A stretch of 64,000 nt of DNA from contig OX442314.1 in the NCBI GenBank assembly GCA_949358305.1, positions 37,855,211 to 37,919,210 of the forward strand, written 5' to 3'. The notes under the pieces are model-generated. The model saw nothing but the letters and a program-made list of their open reading frames with translations. It did not search any database and was not told the origin of the DNA. Shown here piece by piece: positions 42,381-53,399 of this stretch (its first letter is position 1; each line of letters starts with the position of its first letter). This stretch comes from Strigamia acuminata. Lineage: Eukaryota > Arthropoda > Chilopoda > Geophilomorpha > Linotaeniidae. Made by a program: the position numbers and the translations under genes.

Positions 42381-42820
42381 TTGTTTTTGCAGATGGATGC
42401 AGGGTTAAAACTACTGATTGATATTTGGAATTGTCCGTATTTAAAAGCAAAGGATTCTTCAATAACTTTGCTTCAGGGAGAATTAAGGATCATTACGGGA
42501 CAATTTATGCAGATTCCAGCAGGTTTATACGAAACTGAAATTCAACCATCCAATTTCCCATGGGGAACACCTCCAACTCTGTTGAATTAGTTTATGACGG
42601 AGCAGAATGGTTTTTAGACCTTTACAAGTATTACTCCAAAAATGAAAAGAAGAAAACTTATACATATGTTTCATTCTTCCACAACCTGACAATGTTGTTA
42701 ATGGATGGGCTGACCCTCAAAGTTAAAATGTATGAAGAGATTGGTGACACCTGGGAAGCTCTGAGCATTCTGAAAGTGCATTTAAGCAAAATCATCTGTT
42801 TACTGATGAGTATCAGGTAA
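42381..42820 (+). pseudogene. Orphan exon(s), fuller copy (MDAGLKLLIDIW)
   Basis: TTGTTTTTGCAG/ATG opens MDAGLKLLIDIWNCPYLKAK and GLYETEIQPSNFPWGTPP. A shifted frame continues SVELVYDGAEWFLDLYKYY and MLLMDGLTLKVKMYEE, and ends at a CAG/GTAAAG donor near 42819. The splice signals suggest exons of an intron-bearing transposon gene. No family recognised. Confidence 0.45.
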
Positions 42821-43487
42821 AGTTTGTGTGATTAATTGTTCATCTTTAACCCTCGGAGGCATAAGGCTATGCGGATTTATGAACAAGCCCTTTCTTGAAT
42901 AAGAAATTTTTTTTCCTATCCAATTTTTTTGCTGAAAATTTGTGATTTTGTTTATATCATACTGAACCTTAACTCAGGTGAAATTTTAATCCATTGGTCA
43001 TTTATTTAATCAATTATGCTAAATGCAAATTTTCTGCCCCTTAATACTCCAGCAAAACTATTATGCTGGCTTTGCTGCCTAAGAAAAAGCGCTTCAGTCA
43101 ACAACGAATCCAATGGTGTAATCAAATTTCATGCCAGACATGCAACAATGGACTTTTCATTTGCTAACTCGTTAGCTGGTTGAGATAGAGCAAAATTTCC
43201 GATTACAAAGTTGTAGAGCACCATCAAATTAGTACGATCCAACTTATCTTTTTATCTTTTTTCATTTTAAAATGAAAACAAATCGGCTAAAATAAAGCCA
43301 GCCATTGTGGCAAAAATTAAATTTCTACTGCAAAAGTACTGAATTTCTTCAATAAATGTATTCAAATTTGCATTATTATGCAAGTAAACAAGAAAACCCA
43401 CTCTATTTTTTTAATGCACAAGATTTAGGTTTTATTCTATTTCTCACTGAAAACTTTCCAAAACTCGCAAAGTAACTCAATTAAAAA
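42821..43487 (+). other. Intron-like AT-rich interval
   Basis: It lies between the donor at 42819 and the second protease copy. No gene. Confidence 0.35.
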
Positions 43488-44153
43488 ATGAGAATACTTA
43501 TGTGTAGCATACCCCAATTTACTTGTAACAAAGTGGTGGAGATGGAATGTTATGCCACATCAGACAGACGCACAGTGGTAACTGCGAACGAGATGTTGGC
43601 GTTACTTCGATTGACACCAGGCCAAGAGTCATGGATGTTTGATTCAGTAGTAGATTATTACTTGGAAATATTGACCACTTCAGAGCAACATAAAAATGTC
43701 TTTGCCTTCCTGTCTGTAGCAGTCCAATTCATGCTACAGAGATATATATGGATTTGGATGCCTTTTAGATGATGCGAGGTCCATTTCCAAGTCCAACACA
43801 GTTGATTTCGATAATACCAATTGGTATTCCGGATCTTTGGCAATTGGCCATCCTGGACACCACACGAGGACAAACCGAGGTAACATTATTTCACCCCGCA
43901 GGTCCGATGAAGACAAGTGATGACAACTGGCAAGCAGTATTAACGGGATTGACAAGTTTTGGTATTCGGCTATCCCAGATTCATCCATTCCAGGTCAGTT
44001 GGATGGCGATAGTTGGGGCCTTGAAGACTTTTTAACAAGACACCTAGTTGACAGGGGCTTAAAATGCTGCCAGCATTACCGTATGACTTGCGAATGCGTT
44101 TTGCTTTAGAAATCATCCAGGATCGACTTATCCCATTTGAATTAGAACCTTAA
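43488..44153 (+). pseudogene. Ulp1-like (C48) cysteine protease fragment, copy 2
   Basis: Direct duplicate of 35445-36080. The N-terminal part is better kept: LTPGQESWMFDSVVDYYLEI resembles the start of Ulp1 catalytic domains. IPDLWQLAILDTTRG follows in another frame. The catalytic segment reads GQLDGDSWG, so the active-site Cys has become Trp. It ends at the same ELEP-TAA. Confidence 0.6.
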
Positions 44154-44328
44154 ATTAACTGAGTGAAACAATATTTTTTTTTCATTTTACTCCCTCTATG
44201 GATTAATGATTAAAATTGTGGGGATATTTTTTTGGAAATTATTATTAATTAATTAATTTTTTTATTTGGACATTTAACCATTGGATAAGACCAGGCAATT
44301 TCAAACTACCAATAGAGACTAAGGTATA

Positions 44329-44782
44329 CTCAAACTCACCATAAGAGACACACCACTAACAACAGTTCCTATTGGCCGAGCCCACCGGAAACTGTGGCCG
44401 AGCCTATTTACTCCTTACTGCTGCCTGTATTATTCTACCAGGAAAAGTAGGTTTGTTGTGATTTTTATTACTTTGTTTATTTTCGGTATTTGAAATGATG
44501 TAAATTGACTTATATGTAGTAATAAAATATTGTAAAAAGTCTGAAAGCAATGTGTTATGTTTTAACTTCTTCAAATTACATGATTGTTTAGTTCGTTAAA
44601 TTTATCGGTTGCTTTCTCCAGCTGGTTTTCAAATGTAAGATTGATTGTTATGTCTGGACACAAAATGGCTTCCCGTAACTCAAGCGTTTGTATTTTGGCC
44701 TACTTTTATGTAGCCCTACACCAGTGAATAGGCGGCCAATAGGAACTGTTGTTAGTGGTGTGTCTCTTATGGTGAGTTTGAG
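44329..44782. mobile_element. TIR element (MITE) with about 49-bp inverted repeats
   Basis: CTCAAACTCACCATAAGAGA... and its inverse ...TCTCTTATGGTGAGTTTGAG pair over about 49 bases without visible mismatch, flanked by TA. 454 bp, non-coding. 49540-49585 carries flanking sequence without the insert. Confidence 0.85.
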
Positions 44783-45109
44783 TATGATAATGTCTCACTT
44801 AAACGAGCAGAATGTGCAACTATGGCATCTAGGCGTACCCGTATATTAAATATACTTCATCTCATCATCACTTCATCTGCAACGACTGAGGAAGCCCGCA
44901 TGGCGCCTCGCCCTCCAACAATATCCGCTGCGCTGGAGGCAGCAAGAACCATGCCATCCCTGCCTAAAGTCGAACAGGAGGTCATGGTTGTGTTGTGAGT
45001 GACGAGGCGTCGCAAGATGTCACTCAACTGCAGCCATCGTCCGAAGACGCACCAGGGGCTTAAAACCACTGAGTTTAATTATCAGGGTCCAGATTAATAA
45101 CGGTGGAGC
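44783..45109. other. Repeat mosaic
   Basis: AACGAGCAGAATGTGCAACTATGG recurs near 49570. Sequence near 44935-45000 recurs near 56455-56530 (GCTGGAGG...GTCGAACAGGAGGTCATGGTT). Confidence 0.5.
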
Positions 45110-45480
45110 GAGGAAATCAAGCCCGCGTTAGCAATGTGCTACGTGCGTCACCGACGCTGCATCACTTCACGAGTGCCCGGTTAGGGGAAGAAGCCATCTG
45201 AAGTGTTTTGAAAACCTCCCGGCCCGTGGATCTAGGTTAGGTCCCGGCTGGTTATTTTTTGTATATATTAATTTTTTTGGTTTTTTTTTATTTTTGGAGG
45301 CTTGACCAACCTCTTCCATCTTTGTTTAAGTTAAATTCATTTTTTGTTATTATTTTATTTTTCATTTTATTTTTGTCCCGGGTCTGTTAACGCTCAGACT
45401 CGGTGAATTGTTCTTAAAATACTCATGTGTAATTTGCAATAGTTATTTTTATTTTTGGCCAGTCTAGGCAAGACAACTCA
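45110..45480 (+). repeat. Copia D-related deletion derivative
   Basis: The leader repeat is joined to GGAGGCTTGACCAACCTCTTCC and a 3' part (CATCTTTGTTTAAGTTAAATTC through TTTTTGGCCA) that also follows the Copia gag remnant at 58795. The coding region is absent. It preserves the empty target of solo LTR L1. Confidence 0.65.
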
Positions 45481-46513
45481 CGTCATCCCATGTTGCTAAA
45501 TTCTGTACATGGTGGGCTGTCGTATTCGGGCGAGTCAGCATGTGTTCACCCAGGTCTGTGTAGCCCCGATTGGGGGTGGTATGTGGCTCCTATATCCCTG
45601 CTTTTCTGGGGGTGAGATGTGACCGCTTGGCCACCCACGGGTGACCAGCGTCATTGCCACATGCCGCCCAATGGCTTTAAGGTCATTCCTCCTTGCGGAG
45701 TGGTAAGACCACGTCCGCGGCAACCACGTCCGTTGCATTCATTGTCGACGAAATCCAATGTCTGTTCAAGCAAGATAACGTAGAAAAAAACAGATCGGCA
45801 CAGTAGCGACGAACGAAATTCCGACAGTTGAACAACTTGAAGTACCGAATACCGGATTTGCACAACTATGGCAGCGCCATCTATTGCCAATCTCGCGCTA
45901 GGTATTATGGGATTGATAATAGTACAACACATACTGTCATGTAATATGCACATCCAAGTTCTTGCTTTTCCCGTACTTCTGAAGTTTAGACAAATTAGAA
46001 ACGATATTATTACGTCTACAGAGCAACATATTGAGCGTATTTCCCATCTCTAACACACAAAAAACTAAAAACTTGAGCTTCCGAAAAACTACATGATGTC
46101 ATCAAGCAGCTTTACCAAGACTTTGAGCAGTTTAAACAAGACACTAGGCAGTTTCAACAAACCTTTAAGCAGTGTTTAGAGTAGAAATAAGCCTATTTGA
46201 TGTTACAGCAGAACATGACTGTTGTCATGGTGCCTTTTTGATGTATTTGCTCTGAAATTACTGTTGTTTTTACCTTGCTGTTTGTTTCTCCATTTTATTG
46301 TAATTATTGCTCTTTTTACCTTGTTAATTCTTGATTTCCTTGTTGTTTCTCTATTTTCTATGTTATTTCTGATTTTCTCATGTTCCTAACTTAAGCCTTT
46401 TTATCTCTGCTGCTATTGTTAACAATAATGCGTTGCCATATGTTACTATGTTTTCTTTGTAAGCATTTTTGTACATTATTAAATCAGTTCAGACTTGGAT
46501 TTCAACCAGTTCA
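45481..46513. other. No gene; short CAACCACGTCCGCGG repeats
   Basis: ACCACGTCCGCGGCAACCACGTCCG lies at about 45709-45735, and related copies are at 53360-53405 (inverted), 59315-59355 and 60430-60462. GCAGCGCCATCTATTGCC near 45872 resembles LTR-start blocks elsewhere in the window. Confidence 0.4.
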
Positions 46514-46703
46514 GTGATGTTTTCTTGTGTCTCTTCCCATGCACCTGGACCTTAGCTTCTAGAGCCCCTTTTGAGCTAGTGGTGTTAGCTCCCTTCTCTT
46601 CACTCCTGACGTCGACCTCTGACCAACAGGTGGCGGGTTAGGTCAGAGACTCGTGGCCAAAACCAGCCTTGTCCCCCCTCACTTCTTCTGCCACTACTCT
46701 TGG
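46514..46703. repeat. Direct repeat of about 190 bp, copy 1
   Basis: CCATGCACCTGGACCTTAGC through TTCTGCCACTACTCTTG; copy 2 at 46904-47098. Confidence 0.75.
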
Positions 46704-46945
46704 CGGAGCTTGAAGAAGCGCAGCCGGAGCCGGAGGCAGCGGAGTCCGAAGAAGCGGAGCCCGAAAAAGCGGAGCCCGAGTCCGAAGAAGCAGAGCCCGA
46801 AGAATCTGGGAAACGACCATCACGCTTCAGAACTTATCCAGTGAAATATAAAAACAGTCTCACAATGTATATGGGCACAGGAAAATATAGAAAGTATGAT
46901 GATGTTTTCGTGTCTCTTTCCATGCACCTGGACCTTAGCCTCTAG
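46700..46945 (+). pseudogene. Glu/Ala/Pro-repeat ORF fragment
   Basis: An 81-codon frame without its own ATG: four or five SEEAEPE-type heptads, then KRPSRFRTYPVKYKNS. It sits between two direct repeats. No family recognised; probably a transposon exon. Confidence 0.3.
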
Positions 46946-47098
46946 AACCCCTTTTGGGCTTGTGGTGTTAGCTCTCTCCTCTTCACTCCCTCCTGAGGTC
47001 GACTCTGACCAACTAAGTCACCTGTGTTGGCGGGTTAGGTCAGAGACTCGTGGCTAAAACCATCCTCACCCACCCACATCTTCTGCCACTACTCTTGA
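46904..47098. repeat. Direct repeat of about 190 bp, copy 2
   Basis: Partner of 46514-46703, roughly 85% identical by eye. Confidence 0.75.
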
Positions 47099-47139
47099 CC
47101 AGGACAGGCATAGAAGAGAAACACATAGCAAACGGAGCG

Positions 47140-47330
47140 TTAAGTTAATTTAGACATGCTGAAGAATATCGTGTGACAAAGGCTCGTCAGGCCACGGAAG
47201 AGAGTGATAGAGTGACTCTTAATAAACACATCGATTTGCTTTGGAATCTCACTAAAGAACATTTTGACAACCACGGTTCTCAGCACAAGCGTCAGCGTAA
47301 AGATCCATAATCAACTGGCTTAAGTTTATT
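47140..47330 (+). pseudogene. Repeat-family ORF end (VTKARQATEESD)
   Basis: Reads RVTKARQATEESDRVTLNKH and LLWNLTKEHFDNHGSQHKRQ in one frame. Copies lie at 38230-38340 (short) and 60630-60810. The shared coding texture suggests the C-terminus of an unrecognised transposon protein. Confidence 0.4.
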
Positions 47331-47455
47331 TCGGTAAACATTAACTAACTCTTCTACCATGCTTTTGTCATTGCTAGTGACATATTTTCTGACATATATT
47401 GCCGCTGTAATTATTATACGAGAACTTACGATAATGATTTTAAAGTATTTCCATA

Positions 47456-47703
47456 TTTGCCTTTGAGAATCAGTACGAAAATGAGGCTCATATGTCTGAC
47501 TTAAATTTCTCGCCGTTTTATTTAAATACTGTAAACTAGTCTGGACAGCTCTCCGAAATATAAAGTTAGCTATTGTTCTGAAACCATGTGAGCACATTTG
47601 ATACAATTTTGTTAGGATTTAATTCTGTAAATTGGTTTGATTAACCATTATGATGTTGTTTGGGAGAAAACAGGAGAATCTAGTGTTTCTCGCATTTCCC
47701 AGG
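47456..47703. repeat. Direct repeat of about 248 bp, copy 1
   Basis: TTTGCCTTTGAGAATCAGTA through CGCATTTCCCAGGC; copy 2 at 48321-48569. A minus-strand frame (MYQMCSHGFRTIANFIF) is kept in both; no family recognised. Confidence 0.8.
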
Positions 47704-48320
47704 CGGACGCCACGTGGTCTGGGGAGGGCCGCGAGGCGCTGGACGCAACACACACGATGAATAATCCCACGAAATACACAAAAGACACAAGTTTAGGTTT
47801 TGGTTATTACTTTATTGTTGTCTAGGGGTATGATATGGTGTCTCAAGGTGTATTTCCCAAATGTAATAGCAGTTTTGCCGCTATTCCTGATTGACCACGT
47901 GTCACGGCAATCGGTAGATCGCCATGACACGCGAGATCGGTTATTGCAGTTTGTGCCGCATCGCCGTAACGTTCTTTAGGAACGTCCGGCGAACACGGCG
48001 CGTTAGACGCTCAGGTCCCGACCGGCGACAGCATTGCTGCGTCGGTCACTTCGGTATCTCTTGCGATCAGCATTGCGAAGAAGGTCGGAAAGCGACCGTT
48101 CGCCATGCTGGTCCAGAATCAACTGTCGGGCTACTGCTGGGCCCACCACTTCCGGAAGGGGCACTTTCGGTTCCCAATTGGCCGGAGCCAACGACCGACA
48201 GCTCCACCTGGTGCGGGGGACCGCGCCAGGTCGCGCACGAGAAACACGAGGTGCGCGAGAGCTTGGAAGCGCCGTGTGTCGCAGTGAAGTGACACAGGCT
48301 GAGTGAACAGCTGGTCACAA
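47704..48320. other. Insert between the 248-bp repeats
   Basis: 47826-47960 is the inverse of about 54725-54830 (GGGTATGAT...GTGTCTCA...GCATTTCCCAAATG). The rest is GC-rich with no supportable gene. Confidence 0.45.
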
Positions 48321-48569
48321 TTTGCCTTTGAGAATCAGTACGTAAATGAGGCTCATATGTCTGACTTAAATTTCTCGCCGTTTTATTTAAATACTGTAAA
48401 CTAGTCTGGACAGCTCTCCAAAATATGAAGTTAGCTATTGTTCTGAAACCATGTGAGCACATTTGATACAATTTTGTTAGGATTTAATTCTGTAAATTGG
48501 ATTGATTAACCATTATGATGTTGTTTGGGAGAAAACAGGAGAATCTAGTGTTTCTCGCATTTCCCAGGC
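48321..48569. repeat. Direct repeat of about 248 bp, copy 2
   Basis: Partner of 47456-47703, a few mismatches. Confidence 0.8.
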
Positions 48570-49792
48570 AATGACAGGGGTGTATTGAGTATACTTCATC
48601 ACTGTGCCTTACATAAAACTACATTATTTCAAAGATCAAAATTTGGATACGTCACTGTCGAAAAACAACCAGACCGAAAGAATGTACGCGTGAATTCAGA
48701 CAATATTTTGGTGACGCTAAAGCTGGAGTGAGAATTGATGTATTTGCTTGGTGGAAATTGCACGAAACAATTCATTTCGAATGCAGTCATGAAATACAAA
48801 TACATTTAATTGAAAAATGAGGGATTACAAATGCCACGTTCATGTTGGAAATGCGGGTTTACAAATGCTACATTCATGTTATGAATGCGGGCTTATTACG
48901 ATACACAATTTTTAAATTTAAATTAATTTTTAAATTTAAATTTTCAAGATATCCCGACACCGCACGACAGTTTAGAAATTCGAGCAATAAAACCGCAACA
49001 GACGAAAACAAAAATCGAAATAAAATACCCATTACCATCACGGAACATTAAATCAGTCGAACGAAGTCAACCAACGTCCTTCCATTGTCTGGAGCAACGT
49101 TGACACGTACGGGGCCCACACTAGGCAAAACACGACTTGTTATTTGAAGAAGAATAAATCTTACAGGTTACATTATACAAACCTACATACGGAGGCCCAG
49201 AGGAACAATCAATTTAATCACCTCATAAGATTTCCCCTATGAGTTTTTCTTCAGTTTTCTGATATCTCAAGTATTTTGGAAATTACTTGGGGAGGTTCAG
49301 ATTTTTGGGACACCCTGTATAATCATTAAAGTGCATGTTGCCATACTGTAAGCACCATGCAGCTTCATTTTGGTTAACATCTTTAAGAAAGCACATGATG
49401 GCATACTATGGTCATATTTAACATAAGACATCATGCTGCTTACAGACAATAGTATTAGGTTTTGTCACTAGGTAATGTTCCTATGACCAGATTGTTCTAC
49501 TTTGATTATGGGTGGACATAAGAGGTTACTTACAAACTACCAATAGAGACTACGGTAATAGTGTCCCACTTGAGCGAGCAGAATGTGCAACTATGGACAA
49601 ATGACATGCAGATATTAAATATACTTCATAATCACTCCTTTTAATTAACCTCGGTGGTTTTAGCGACCATTGTCAACGATTGGCCCATGACGACATAGGC
49701 CATGCGCTGTAAAGGCAGAAGCAAAAAGTTACGCCAAGCGTTGGCGGCAATGGCATCATCTTCTGCAATACGTCCGACGAACGTTTTGTTGT
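48570..49792. other. Repeat mosaic, no gene
   Basis: Minisatellite-like units at 48820-48900 (GCGGGTTTACAAATGCTACATTCATG), a partial module M at 49118-49230, the empty site of the 44329 MITE at 49540-49585, and 49690-49772 matching 56381-56445. Confidence 0.5.
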
Positions 49793-49946
49793 GGTCAGCC
49801 AATGAGAACTGACCACTGTTGTATTTAAACCAGTTGAATTGAAATAAAGATCACTTTTGAATTTAACTAAGTCGTGTGTGTGTCGCGGACCAGCGTGTCC
49901 GCCATTGGTCATTTTCAGTTAGTTTCAGTTTGAGATAGTTTACATC
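49793..49946 (+). repeat. Direct repeat flanking PRKRIP1-like ORF, left
   Basis: GTCAGCCAATGAGAACTGAC through GAGATAGTTTAC. It contains TATTTAAA and AATAAA. The right copy (50669-50822) is about 90% identical. Confidence 0.8.
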
Positions 49947-50224
49947 AGAAGTGGGATAGATGAATTTTATGCGACTGAACGAATAAGTAGACGAAATCAG
50001 ACGAAACGAATAGACGAAAAAGTAGAAGAAAAACGAGACGACGATCGTTTTTGCGACGGAGACGAGATTCGGGATTAACAAATAAAAAACGAGAAGAAAA
50101 TTGTTTTGTGACGAAAGCGAAAATTCGGGATTAACAAATAATCACGTGGACGGTTCGGGAATAAAACTGACGATTCGCTGGAACAACACGTGTTATGAAG
50201 GTTAGACGAATTATCAACGAAAAG

Positions 50225-50689
50225 ATGGCGTCGAAAGAAGGCAAAGTCGCTACTGTTCGAACTGTTCCTAGAAATATAGCTGATGTACAAAGGTTGAAGC
50301 TTGAAAAGTTAATGGAAAATCCCGACAAAATCGTTATAATTCCAGAGCGTCATAAAGACAAAACGCTTCCTCCACCACCTGAATTCAATCGCAATGTGAT
50401 GGGATCCAGTGCTGGTGCTGGCAGCGGCGAATTTCATGTGTATCGACAAAGTCGGAGACGGGAATATGCTCGACAGAAACTAATCACCGAAACAGCTCGA
50501 CGAGAGAACTTAGACGATGCTTATCACAACAAATTGGAAGAAAACAAGAGGGTGGCTGACGAAAAAACTGCCAAGAAAAGGGCCAAACGTTTTAAGAAAA
50601 AAGAGAAATTGAAATGCAAGAAATCTAAACCAAATACAGCAGGTGAAGAATCAAAAGCAGAGGACGAAGCGTCAGCCAATGAGAACTGA
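50225..50689 (+). CDS. PRKRIP1: PRKRIP1-like protein (intronless copy)
   Basis: The frame is open from ATG 50195; I prefer ATG 50225 (AAAGATGG, product MASKEGK...), which aligns with the animal start. The family core is clear: LKLEKLMENPDKIVIIPER, PPPPEFNRNVMGSSAGAGSG and EFHVYRQSRRREYARQ, then a Lys-rich coiled C-terminus (KRAKRFKKKEKLKCKKSK). PRKRIP1 is a nuclear double-stranded-RNA-binding protein present in late spliceosomes. The stop lies inside the right 155-bp repeat, so the last residues (ASANEN) come partly from repeat DNA. It is intronless and sits between direct repeats, so a retrocopy or a captured gene is likely; the frame is intact. Confidence 0.88.
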   Translation: MASKEGKVATVRTVPRNIADVQRLKLEKLMENPDKIVIIPERHKDKTLPPPPEFNRNVMGSSAGAGSGEFHVYRQSRRREYARQKLITETARRENLDDAYHNKLEENKRVADEKTAKKRAKRFKKKEKLKCKKSKPNTAGEESKAEDEASANEN

Positions 50690-50822
50690 CCATTGTTGTA
50701 TTTAAACCAGTTGAATTGAAATAAAGATCACTTTTCAATTTAACTAAGTCGTGCGTGTGTCGCAGACCAGCAGGTCTGCCATTGTTTATTTTCGGAGTCA
50801 GTTAGTCTCAGTTTGAGATAGT
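50669..50822 (+). repeat. Direct repeat flanking PRKRIP1-like ORF, right
   Basis: Partner of 49793-49946. It supplies the last codons, the stop and an AATAAA to the ORF. Confidence 0.8.
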
Positions 50823-50938
50823 TTACAAAGCTATCCGAGGTTTTTTGAAAACCTCCAGGCCCGTGGATCTGGGTCAAGTCCCGGCTGGTTATTTTTTGTA
50901 TATACCGGTATTAACTTTTTTGGAGGCTTGACCAACCT
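50823..50938 (+). repeat. Copia D leader-type repeat, 5' part of an interrupted copy
   Basis: AAAGCTATCCGAGG through GGAGGCTTGACCAACCT; it continues at 52119 after solo LTR L1. Confidence 0.7.
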
Positions 50939-52118
50939 TGCGGTGGCCGGTGGTCACCGAGAAGACTTTGGTTTATCATTTTATTTTTTGACGGATCATA
51001 AGCCGTTTTTTGTACTCAAATAAAATAATAAAATAATAAGTTTTTAGAATCAAAAGTGGTTTTATTTCGTATAAGTTCTCAGTAAAAATAAACAAGTTAC
51101 CGGTAAAGTATATTTGTTTCTTTGGAGTCAAAGCCAACTCATTTTATTTAGGAAAATTAAAATAAAGAAAAAGAATTTATTTAAATCAGAAAAGCTTCAC
51201 ATTTTTTATAGATAATAAAAAAGGTGAAAAGCTTAAGTTTATAGCGAGCAAATTTCCTGTTTTTTGTAAGTTTGATAAAAAATAGGAAAAAATTAGTTTT
51301 TGTACCCAGTAGCTAGGGCAACGAGACAAGGAAGAAAGTGGGTGGCAGGAAGCACTTCCTGTCACCACGGAAAAAATCACTTTTCTCCTCCAGTCTGATT
51401 TTATATTTCATAGGAAAAGCACCACAGAGAACTCGGCAAAACAGGATACATTATTTGCACAGTTCGTGATTATTTTTGGACTGCACCAGTACTGCACCAG
51501 TACTGTGGGATTTCCTCATTCTTGTGACACTGAACGAGTGTCACGAGATTTTGTTCTTGTGACCCCGAAATCGTGGTCGTGAGATTTATACCGTTTGGAG
51601 AAACACTGAGCACGTCCAGTGTTGGAGGATTACCGGAGTTTGAGCCGGTCATCATCGTGTAGAAGCAGAGAAAAATACGGATTTTAAGCCGTCCAAAGGA
51701 AAGAAACATCGCTGGAATTCACCCGAGATCGGTAACGAATTCCGTACGTCGTTGAAAAGAAATCAACAGAGACGTCGCCATTACTCGCACGTAGCAAGAA
51801 GTCATTGTTACGTCGTTTGAAGAGAAGATTTCCTTTCTTTATTATTTCTATTAGTTTATCTTATTTAGTAATTTTTGTATTATTTCATGTATTTTATTAG
51901 AGTAAAATCTAAACCCAGATTAAACAGTGTATTTGATTAAGTAAAGATAAGTCTCTTTATTAGAATTGATTAAGAGGAATTGATTTGTCTATTTGTAAAA
52001 ATAGGGATATCAACTCATTTATTTGTTTTAAGAAGTAATTTTAAGATATAAGTCCAAGTTTGGCATTCACTAGCAGTCTTGGGTGTTAATTTAGTAATTA
52101 GGAACCAGGAATACTACA
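50939..52118 (+). mobile_element. Solo LTR L1, 1,180 bp
   Basis: TGCGGTGGCCGG...GGAATACTACA between ACCT duplications (50935-50938 and 52119-52122). The paralogue at 45300-45325 shows the uninterrupted target. No internal region or partner LTR remains. Confidence 0.9.
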
Positions 52119-52436
52119 ACCTCTTCCATCTTTGTTTAAGTTAAATTCATTTTTTTTTATTATTTTATTTGTCATTATTTTTTGTTCCGGGTCTGTTAAC
52201 GCTGAGACTCCGTGAATTGTTCTTACAATACGTACTCATGTACAATTTGCAATAGTTATTTTTATTTTTGGCCAGTCTAGGCAAGGCAACTCACAATTCT
52301 GCACATGGTGGTTAGGTTACCACACCAACTAATAATTTGCATGTATAAGCTTTTTCTTTAGTTTATATTGGATTATAGACATTTCCTAACAAATATTTAG
52401 CCCTTTTTATTTAAATACGCTTCCACATTTTTCGCT
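52119..52436 (+). repeat. Copia D-related 3' part of interrupted copy
   Basis: ACCTCTTCCATCTTTG through TTTGGCCAGTC matches 45315-45470, followed by AT-rich DNA shared with 60300-60420. Confidence 0.65.
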
Positions 52437-53050
52437 TATCTTAAGGGCCCATCAAAACCTTAAGAATACCTTAATAACTAACAATGTAATTTCGACAACT
52501 GAAAATAAAAGTAAGGCGAGAAATTGCTGAATCAAGCAAAAAATCGCGAAAATTCGCAAAATTTGCGAAAAATGGCGACAAATTAATGAAAATTTACGTG
52601 CTAGGCAGTGAAAACAACCATCCTTTGCTATCAAATACGCAAATCCGGAATTAAACCGGATAGTGGAAGCAAAACGTTAATACGCGAGGTTTAACTCGCA
52701 AATGCGCGCATGCGATGATGATGCACGCACAAGAACAACTCGAATGTCGTAAAATAAACGCTTTCAGCACTTATAAAACGTGCTTAACAAATAATAGACC
52801 GTTTAAATAAAAATAGCATTTAATAAAATAATTAAACTTACAAACAGAATCCATAATTGATGAGAAAAACATGATAGCGCTCACTAGCATGCGAGTCGCC
52901 ATGTTGGGAACGAGAAAAAGCATATAAACAGCATCTGTTGTTGAAAACATACATTGAAAATACCACAAAGATAAATACAGCAAAGTACTTAATGCTAAAT
53001 GACTGAACACTGCATAATACTGAAAACACAGATTATTCTAAGAAACAACT
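52437..53050 (-). repeat. Repeat X, inverted copy with empty site
   Basis: Inverse of 61049-63421. Its uninterrupted ACTAGCATGCGAG (TA at 52885-52886) marks where the 61207-62908 element inserted in the other copy. No coding function is evident. Confidence 0.8.
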
Positions 53051-53399
53051 AATATGACAGACTTTCTAATCTCAATTATTTTTTTTCGTACTCTTTTGAC
53101 AAATACCAAATTGCAAGTTAAAATGCACACAAACATTCAAGCCAAGTTAAATAAAATAAATAAATAAAAGTTAAAAAGAACTTGCCTTTTATAATTTATT
53201 TCGCTGCATCCAATTGGTTTCAATAAGCCAGTTATCTTTCTTTTAGGGCTTTTTAACTTTACACAGCTGTCAACAGATTGCAAGCAAATAGGTGGGCACC
53301 ACACGCTACTGTGCCGATCTGTTTTTCTTTTTAAGTCTTCTAGCTGGAAGAGACCTTTGATTACGTCGGCGATTGTTGCTGCGGACGTGGCTGCTGCGG
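53051..53399. other. No gene recognised
   Basis: AT-rich, then GTTGCTGCGGACGTGGCTGC near 53370, an inverse of the CAACCACGTCCGC repeat. Confidence 0.4.

Noticed and set aside
49772-50822. PRKRIP1 repeats as a textbook LTR pair with TG...CA ends and target duplication
   Set aside because: The right copy starts mid-sequence (GTCAGCC, no TG) and no target duplication is seen, so only direct repeats are claimed.
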